A stretch of 54,793 nucleotides of DNA, taken from the NCBI RefSeq assembly GCF_014773395.1, contig NZ_JACXAF010000033.1, positions 1 through 54,793 on the forward strand, read 5' to 3'. Below are positions 49,333 to 54,793 of the stretch, piece by piece. A program made the position numbers and the translations under genes. Within the stretch, counting starts at the first letter, position 1, and each line of letters starts with the position of its first letter. Under the pieces are notes generated by a model. The model made no database searches. It was not told the origin of the DNA and worked only from the letters and a program-made list of their open reading frames with translations. This stretch comes from Neiella litorisoli (lineage in GTDB: Bacteria > Pseudomonadota > Gammaproteobacteria > Enterobacterales > Neiellaceae).

Positions 49333-50280
49333 CTACTTGAAGTAGGGGCTATGAAAGTTATGCAAGCTTTTCATGTACTGGACTCGATCGTGGGCAGTAC
49401 TGTCGGCTTGGCGCTGCTCACTTAGCAAGCCGATTAAGCTCGGAATGTCCTCACATTCGTGATGTTCCATCCAGTCCTTCAAACCGCGATTGAGCGTGGT
49501 GATGTAATCAATACCATTGCGGATCAAGCAAGAAGCAACCTGTACCGCATTGGCTCCAGATAGCAGGTATTGCAGGACTTGCTCGGCATGTTCCACACCA
49601 CTGTTGCCAATGATCGAGCCGTTCATTTTGCCGTGTAGCAAGGATGCCCAATGAATGCCCCAAGCGCTGTCTTCTTTGTGCGATAAGTGCACGTGACGAG
49701 ACAACTCCATGCCATCGGTATCGACCTGTGGCAGGTATAACCGGTTGAACATGACCAAGCCATCAATACCTGTCGAATCAAGCACCATCGCCAAGTAGCC
49801 TGGGGAGCTGAGTGTTGGCATGAGTTTCATTGCCATTGGGCGCTGACAAATAGCGCGCATTTCGGTGGCAATTTCGACTAACTCGTCTTCAATATCGCGG
49901 CCGCTGCGCATTAAATTAATTGGCAAATGATAGGGGTTGTATTCGACCGCGTGCGCGCCGGCTTCCATCACCGCCATGGTCATTTGGCTGAGGTGATCGA
50001 GGTTGGTACCGTTGAGGCTGGCAATAATCGGAATATTGAGATCGCTGGCTTGTTCAACCAAACGCAAATAGCTATCGCGATCGACCCGGTATTGAGAATC
50101 AGGCTCACCATTGTTGATGTGAGATTCTTCGAATAGCGAAAACAACACCACGGCACCGGCGCCAGCCTCTTGCATGGCTTCGATATTTTCTATTTTTGCA
50201 GATAACGGACAAGCGGCAACCACGATAGGGCTGGCGATCGAAAAGCCAAGATATTGGCTCGACAGCGGGTTCACAATCAT
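49333..50280 (-). CDS. Dihydroorotate-dehydrogenase-like flavoprotein
   Basis: A 315-residue TIM-barrel protein of the dihydroorotate-dehydrogenase-like group. Key pieces are FSIASPIVVAACPL, IASLNGT, the conserved VEYNPYHLP, MAMKLMPT (FMN Lys), and NSGVEHAEQVLQYLLSGANAVQVAS. The usual substrate-binding residues of PyrD are only partly kept, so a pyrimidine role is doubtful. Such homologues occur in several bacterial phyla with unknown electron partners. It is not adjacent to pyrimidine genes. Confidence 0.82.
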   Translation of the reverse strand: MIVNPLSSQYLGFSIASPIVVAACPLSAKIENIEAMQEAGAGAVVLFSLFEESHINNGEPDSQYRVDRDSYLRLVEQASDLNIPIIASLNGTNLDHLSQMTMAVMEAGAHAVEYNPYHLPINLMRSGRDIEDELVEIATEMRAICQRPMAMKLMPTLSSPGYLAMVLDSTGIDGLVMFNRLYLPQVDTDGMELSRHVHLSHKEDSAWGIHWASLLHGKMNGSIIGNSGVEHAEQVLQYLLSGANAVQVASCLIRNGIDYITTLNRGLKDWMEHHECEDIPSLIGLLSEQRQADSTAHDRVQYMKSLHNFHSPYFK

Positions 50281-50430
50281 TCAGCACAACCTTTGTTTTC
50301 AGGTAATTACATGTTGAGCATAGCGTGAAATAAACAAAAAACATGTGGCTGTGATTTGATTATTTACGACTCGCTTCGGTGGCGCACGCCATGCTCATTT
50401 ATTATGGCTTTGATGTTGACCTTAACGGAT

Positions 50431-50886
50431 CTAGGTTCGAGATTGAAGATAGCTACTGTAATCTGGAACTGTGGTTGCGTATTCCTCGTTAAGCAGCGGT
50501 GATTCCATCAGAAAATCTGCCGATGCCGAGTTACACGCCACCGGAATATTCCAAACGGCAGCTAAACGCAGTAATGCCTTTACATCTGGGTCGTGTGGCA
50601 CGGCGTCGAGTGGATCCCAAAAGAAAATCATCATGTCGACTTTGCCTTCGGCGATTTGAGCTCCGAGCTGCTGATCACCACCCATCGGACCACTCAGCAT
50701 ACAGGTCACATCAATACCTGTGGCTTTCGCCACTAAGGTGCCTGTGGTGCCTGTTCCGAACAGTTGGTGATTAGCTAATTGGTCCTTTCGGGTGCTCACC
50801 CACTCCAGCAAAGCCGCTTTCATGTGGTCGTGGGCAACCAAAGCGATGCGTTTGCGAGCGGGGATAATGCGGGTTGTTTTGTCCAT
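50431..50886 (-). CDS. mgsA: Methylglyoxal synthase
   Basis: A 151-residue enzyme that converts dihydroxyacetone phosphate to methylglyoxal, a bypass of lower glycolysis under phosphate limitation. The catalytic Asp lies in [10 protein letters not shown] and the substrate loop is [20 protein letters not shown], both as in E. coli MgsA. Length is typical. The ribosome site is weak. Confidence 0.96.
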   Translation of the reverse strand: MDKTTRIIPARKRIALVAHDHMKAALLEWVSTRKDQLANHQLFGTGTTGTLVAKATGIDVTCMLSGPMGGDQQLGAQIAEGKVDMMIFFWDPLDAVPHDPDVKALLRLAAVWNIPVACNSASADFLMESPLLNEEYATTVPDYSSYLQSRT

Positions 50887-51026
50887 ATTTTTAGCGCGTC
50901 ATAGTTGTGGATCTGGCGTTGAGACTACCGTTAGGTTGAACGCTTCGCAATCGCTTTTTCAATGCTTCACGCTTAACTATTGATTAGTGATAAGCTTGCC
51001 GCAGTTTATTGAAGAGGAACATCATC

Positions 51027-51725
51027 GTGAGCGCCATTGATCAGGTAACTGGCTACTGGAAAACATTTTTCGCTGAGCAGCTTGAACAAGATTACATGAA
51101 GGCTTTGAGTCAGTTTCTGCGAGAGCAAAAGCAGCAAGGTCAGGTTATCTATCCCGCTAGTGAAAATATTTTCAAAGCGTTTGAGTGGACCCCGCTAGAG
51201 CAAGTCAAAGTGGTGATTATTGGCCAAGATCCGTATCACGGCCCCGGTCAGGCCCATGGCTTGTCGTTTTCAGTACCAGCTGGTGTTGATCAGCCGCCGT
51301 CACTCAAAAATATTTTCAAAGAGCTGAATCGAGATCTCGGCATCGGTGCGCCAAATCATGGGTGTTTGGAAGCTTGGGCCAAACGAGGAGTGCTGCTACT
51401 CAATAGTGTCTTGACGGTGCCCGATGGCGATGCCGGTGGCCATCAGAAAAAGGGCTGGGAGCAATTTACCAATGCCGCACTGCAGGCCATTAATGATCGC
51501 TGCAAGCACGTTGTGTTCTTGAGCTGGGGACGTTTTGCTCACGGCGTCTGCGAGCAAATTGATGTTACTAAGCACGCGGTAATTAAAACCTCGCATCCAA
51601 GTCCGTTGGGTGCTAACCGAGCCGGTAAAGATTTTGCCTCGTTTGTTGGTTCAGGTTGCTTTTCTCAAGCAAATCGGTGGCTTATGGAACAAAAAATTGC
51701 GCCGGTGAATTGGCAGATCGATTGA
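51027..51725 (+). CDS. ung: Uracil-DNA glycosylase
   Basis: A 232-residue family-1 enzyme removing uracil from DNA. Catalytic GQDPYHGPGQAHG (general base Asp68) and HPSPL are intact. GAGG sits about 9 nt before the GTG at 51027, favouring it over the TTG at 51009. The usual SH near the uracil pocket (SHxxxGW) reads GHQKKGW here, and the HPSPL loop continues as GANRAGKDFASFVGSG, longer than in E. coli; the core looks active. Confidence 0.94.
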   Translation: MSAIDQVTGYWKTFFAEQLEQDYMKALSQFLREQKQQGQVIYPASENIFKAFEWTPLEQVKVVIIGQDPYHGPGQAHGLSFSVPAGVDQPPSLKNIFKELNRDLGIGAPNHGCLEAWAKRGVLLLNSVLTVPDGDAGGHQKKGWEQFTNAALQAINDRCKHVVFLSWGRFAHGVCEQIDVTKHAVIKTSHPSPLGANRAGKDFASFVGSGCFSQANRWLMEQKIAPVNWQID

Positions 51726-51873
51726 CATTAGCCGTTATTGACGTAATTTTATGCAAACTTGAGCTGGCTCATTCAGCATACTGACTACCCTAAATATAAT
51801 AACCACCAGACCTACAACTCATCGTCGTGGCGTGTCTGCGCGTTGAAGCCAATGATTGGCGGGAGAGAAATGC

Positions 51874-52455
51874 ATGATCTTAGATATCATTCACAAGGAG
51901 CACGTCAACATGACGATGCTGCTGAAGTTCCTCAATGCAAAACTGGAAGACCTGCGGCAAGAGAAAGATATTCGCTACGATCTAATTAAAGATATTGTTG
52001 AATATCTCCATGAATATGCCGACAAACATCACCACCCCTGCGAAGACATCATCTACAACTACTACCTAGAGCAGAAAAAAGGCGAAAAGGTAGCCGATGG
52101 TGTTCACAAGTTGGCTGAGCAGCACATCAAGATTTCAGCGTTAACTGAGCAGCTATGCTCTATGACTGAGATGATTCTGATGGACGCAGTGGTGCCACAA
52201 CAGCAGTACATTGATGTACTGGCTGAGTTTCTCGAAGTCCAGACCAACCACCTTAATTACGAAGAAGACCACATTCTGCCAGCATTGCGTGATGAGCTGA
52301 CCGACAGCGATTGGCAAGCAATCCTCGCCTTGTTGCCGTATGAAGGCATTGAAGATGTGGATTCGCTGAAAGAATTGGCGCGCAAATCGGATCCGCTGTT
52401 TGGCGATAACGTCAAAGAGCGATACCAGTCATTGCGAGACAACCTTGGTGCCTAA
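51874..52455 (+). CDS. Hemerythrin-domain protein
   Basis: A 193-residue soluble protein from ATG 51874, with GGGAGAG upstream. A four-helix hemerythrin fold is shown by spaced iron ligands HKEHVNM, HHHPCEDIIYNYY, AEQHIK and NHLNYEEDHILPAL. Such proteins bind oxygen or nitric oxide or sense iron and redox state. A C-terminal helical tail follows. No partner gene is adjacent. The function is not defined for this branch. Confidence 0.88.
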   Translation: MILDIIHKEHVNMTMLLKFLNAKLEDLRQEKDIRYDLIKDIVEYLHEYADKHHHPCEDIIYNYYLEQKKGEKVADGVHKLAEQHIKISALTEQLCSMTEMILMDAVVPQQQYIDVLAEFLEVQTNHLNYEEDHILPALRDELTDSDWQAILALLPYEGIEDVDSLKELARKSDPLFGDNVKERYQSLRDNLGA

Positions 52456-52463
52456 TCGGAAAC

Positions 52464-52496
52464 AATAAAAAACCCCGCGAAGCGGGGTTTTTTATT
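52464..52496. terminator. Bidirectional terminator overlapping a stop codon
   Basis: A 15-bp perfect stem (464-478/482-496) with GAA loop, A run on one side and T run on the other. It serves the hemerythrin gene and overlaps the last two bases of the DUF3545 stop codon region at 52495-52497. Confidence 0.9.
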
Positions 52497-52671
52497 ACAG
52501 CTCTATATCACCAGTGCCGAAGTCGCCGGCCCAATCAAGCTCTTGTAGTTCTTTCTTTAAGCGGTATTTTTCTTTGAGAGATTCGATTTCGCGCCATTTG
52601 CGCTTATTGCGAGTGGTGCGGCCAGGTTTGTCGTAAGAGTTGTCTGAGTAACCAAATTCCAATCGTTCCAT
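52495..52671 (-). CDS. DUF3545 family small protein
   Basis: A 58-residue protein starting MERLEFGYSDNSYDKPGR, then RTTRNKRKWREIESLKEKYRL and ending QELDWAGDFGTGDIEL. The opening xRLEFxYS, the basic RNKRKWREIE block and acidic end match the DUF3545 family, which is small, soluble and of unknown function in Alteromonadales and Vibrio. Its stop codon touches the shared terminator, so the gene is very compact. No strong ribosome site was seen. Confidence 0.82.
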   Translation of the reverse strand: MERLEFGYSDNSYDKPGRTTRNKRKWREIESLKEKYRLKKELQELDWAGDFGTGDIEL

Positions 52672-53019
52672 CGTGCAGTCCCCAAATAATGCTTAAAACT
52701 GTAGCGAGGTCACCGTAAAGTGACAGTGTCGTGATATCACAGCAGGATGAAAATTAAACGACAATTGTTGCGTTTATGTGACGATGCTCATTCGCAGTTA
52801 AAAGGGGTGAGATCAAGGACTAAATTTAATAATATGCGACCCTCTCTGCTATCTTTTTTCAGCACCGTTGCAAGGGAGCAATGGTTGCAGAACAGAAGAA
52901 TCAGTTTTTAAAGGGCATATCGTCACTTTCTATCTATAACTATTTGGTGAGGGCAGGTCGAATGGCTTGCTCAATCGGTGTGTCTTGCTAGCTCAGAAGC
53001 TCTAATTAGAGGAGAACCC
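52672..53019. other. pgi upstream region
   Basis: No gene in these 348 bp. It must hold the promoters of pgi (+) and of the DUF3545 gene (-). A small inverted repeat GTCAC-N6-GTGAC is at about 52709-52724. I see no convincing -35/-10 pair. Confidence 0.5.
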
Positions 53020-54672
53020 ATGCTTAAGTCAATCAACCCAAGTCAAACACAGGCTTGGTCAGAACTCGGCCAACACGCCGAGGCCATGAGAGCCACCACC
53101 ATTAAAGCCTTGTTCGATGGCGACGCTGACCGCTTCAACAAATATTCTTTGCAGTTTGAAGATATTTTGTTTGATTACTCAAAAAACCTGATTAATGACG
53201 AAACCTTAAGCAAGCTGTTAGCTTTGGCTGAACAAACTGAGCTGAAACAAGCAATTGCAGCGATGTTTGCCGGTGACAAAATCAACGCCACTGAAAACCG
53301 TGCGGTATTGCACACTGCGCTGCGCAACCGCAGCAACACCGAAGTGCTCGTTGATGGCGAGAACGTCATGCCATTGGTGAATGCCGAACTGGCAAAAATG
53401 AAAGCCTTCTGTGAAAAAGTGCATTCTGGCGCTTGGACAGGTTACACCGGCAAAGCCATCACTGATGTGGTAAACATTGGTATTGGTGGCTCCGATCTTG
53501 GCCCTGTGATGGTCACTGAGTCGCTCAAATCAAGCTGGGACAAAGGCATTACCCCGCACTTTGTGTCGAACGTCGATGGCACTCACATCGTCGAAATCCT
53601 CAAAAGCGTTGACCCAGAAACAACGTTATTCCTGATTGCATCAAAAACCTTCACCACCCAAGAAACCATGACCAATGCCCATAGCGCTCGCGATTGGTTC
53701 ATCAATGCGGCGGGCGATCAAGCCCATGTTGCGAAGCACTTTGCCGCGCTGTCGACCAACAAAGATGCGGTGGTTGAGTTTGGTATTGATGCCGCCAACA
53801 TGTTCGAATTCTGGGATTGGGTTGGTGGTCGTTACAGCTTGTGGAGTGCGATTGGTTTGTCTATCGCTCTGACCATTGGCTACGACCGTTTTGAAGAAAT
53901 TTTGCAAGGTGCCCATGAAGTTGATTTGCACTTGCAACAAGCTGATTTTAGCGAAAACGTGCCGGTACTGATGGCCTTACTGGGTATTTGGTATGGCAAC
54001 TTCTTTGATGCCGATTCCGAAGCGATTCTGCCATACGACCAATACATGCATCGTTTTGCCGCTTACTTCCAGCAAGGCAACATGGAAAGTAATGGTAAGT
54101 ACGTGACTCGCGATGGCGATGTGGTGAACTACCAGACTGGCCCAATCATTTGGGGCGAGCCTGGCACTAATGGCCAGCATGCGTTCTACCAGTTGATTCA
54201 CCAAGGTACTAAGCTGATCCCGTGTGATTTCCTTGCACCTGCTAACAGCAAGAACCCAATTGGCGATCATCACCCGAAACTATTGGCCAACTTCTTTGCT
54301 CAAACTGAAGCATTGGCATTTGGTAAAACCAAAGAGCAAGTTGAAGCTGAGTTTGCCGCTGCCGGTAAATCTGCCGCCGACGTGGCTGATCTAGTGCCAC
54401 ACAAGGTCTTTGAAGGTAACCGCCCAACCAACTCGATTCTGTTTAAAGAAATGACCCCAGCCACTTTGGGTCGTTTGATTGCGCTGTATGAACACAAGAT
54501 CTTTGTTCAGGGCGTGATTTGGAATATCTACAGCTTCGATCAGTGGGGCGTTGAGCTCGGCAAACAACTGGCGAGCCAAATTCTGCCTGAGTTAGATGGT
54601 GCTGAAACCATTAGCAGCCACGATAGTTCAACCAATGGTCTGATCAACACTTACAAGGCTTGGCGTAAGTAA
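53020..54672 (+). CDS. pgi: Glucose-6-phosphate isomerase
   Basis: A 550-residue enzyme (E. coli 549) interconverting glucose 6-phosphate and fructose 6-phosphate. The ATG at 53020 has GAGGAG 5 nt upstream. Signatures include [32 protein letters not shown] and the C-terminal [17 protein letters not shown]. No residue of the core is missing. It is monocistronic with a terminator at 54720-54751. Confidence 0.97.
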   Translation: MLKSINPSQTQAWSELGQHAEAMRATTIKALFDGDADRFNKYSLQFEDILFDYSKNLINDETLSKLLALAEQTELKQAIAAMFAGDKINATENRAVLHTALRNRSNTEVLVDGENVMPLVNAELAKMKAFCEKVHSGAWTGYTGKAITDVVNIGIGGSDLGPVMVTESLKSSWDKGITPHFVSNVDGTHIVEILKSVDPETTLFLIASKTFTTQETMTNAHSARDWFINAAGDQAHVAKHFAALSTNKDAVVEFGIDAANMFEFWDWVGGRYSLWSAIGLSIALTIGYDRFEEILQGAHEVDLHLQQADFSENVPVLMALLGIWYGNFFDADSEAILPYDQYMHRFAAYFQQGNMESNGKYVTRDGDVVNYQTGPIIWGEPGTNGQHAFYQLIHQGTKLIPCDFLAPANSKNPIGDHHPKLLANFFAQTEALAFGKTKEQVEAEFAAAGKSAADVADLVPHKVFEGNRPTNSILFKEMTPATLGRLIALYEHKIFVQGVIWNIYSFDQWGVELGKQLASQILPELDGAETISSHDSSTNGLINTYKAWRK

Positions 54673-54719
54673 GTTCGGTGGACATGGAAAGGGCCGCTAC
54701 AGCCTGTCTTTCATACACA

Positions 54720-54751
54720 AATCCCTCGATGCAGATCGGGGGATTTTTTTT
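54720..54751 (+). terminator. Terminator of pgi
   Basis: Stem AATCCCTCGAT / ATCGGGGGATT with one mismatch and GCAG loop, followed by eight T, 47 bp after the pgi stop. Confidence 0.85.
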
Positions 54752-54793
54752 GAACTCATATTGCTTTTGCTGATCACAATAATTCACTCTATG

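Noticed and set aside
50392-50493. A 33-residue plus-strand frame beginning [14 protein letters not shown], after GTGGCGCACGCC
   Set aside because: It looks protein-like but is short, lacks a ribosome site and most of it is antisense to the end of mgsA.

Overview
The window looks like chromosome from a marine gammaproteobacterium near the Alteromonadales, with roughly balanced base composition. The clues are a full ArcA/ArcB pair, an Enterobacteria-like tRNA-Leu(CAG), RsmC, MgsA, YaeQ, MtnN and small families (DUF3545, DUF3718, DUF3293) that are mostly found in Vibrio, Shewanella and Alteromonas relatives. There is no phage, insertion sequence or CRISPR array. Genes are short operons on both strands, separated by clear hairpin terminators.

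Layout. 1-525: a possible cut-off gene at the left edge, then a mosaic of short direct and inverted repeats. 525-4544: a DUF885 lipoprotein hydrolase and a chemoreceptor with a nitrate/nitrite-sensing-type domain. 4548-9066: a leftward run of YaeQ, an HD-GYP phosphodiesterase, MtnN, a CobD-like protein and two small membrane proteins. 9160-16601: a BMT5-like methyltransferase with a zinc finger, a second chemoreceptor, an outer-membrane barrel, a GH5 lipoprotein behind a LacI-type operator, and a large DUF748 protein. 16607-23147: the nitrate assimilation operon nirB-nirD-narK-kinase/phosphatase, read leftward from what I identify as a sigma-54 promoter with NtrC-type sites upstream. 23393-30320: a DUF3718 protein, a four-copy 51-bp tandem repeat and gltBD. 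Nitrate uptake, reduction to ammonium and its capture by glutamate synthase therefore lie side by side.

30653-35822: folE2, then arcB and arcA facing each other. About 1 kb of accessory DNA sits between them, holding a DUF6998-like gene and the decayed remains of an addiction-module antitoxin. 36131-43123: DUF3293, an isolated glgA, rsmC (its ribosome site lies in a hairpin), a membrane protein of unknown function, a FapA/DUF342 protein and an SDR-DUF2867 protein. 43206-54672: SMP-30 lactonase, adenine/adenosine deaminase, tRNA-Leu, a second barrel protein, a CBS protein, an EAL-CBS-GGDEF protein, cytochrome b561, a dihydroorotate-dehydrogenase-like protein, mgsA, ung, hemerythrin, a 58-residue DUF3545 gene and pgi.

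The most useful points for follow-up are the sigma-54/NtrC control region with a leader hairpin in front of nirB, the Ser/Thr kinase-PP2C fusion in that operon, an ArcB that keeps only one of the two E. coli redox cysteines, the antitoxin pseudogene, and the zinc-finger methyltransferase. All family names are from reading the translated sequences; no database search was run.
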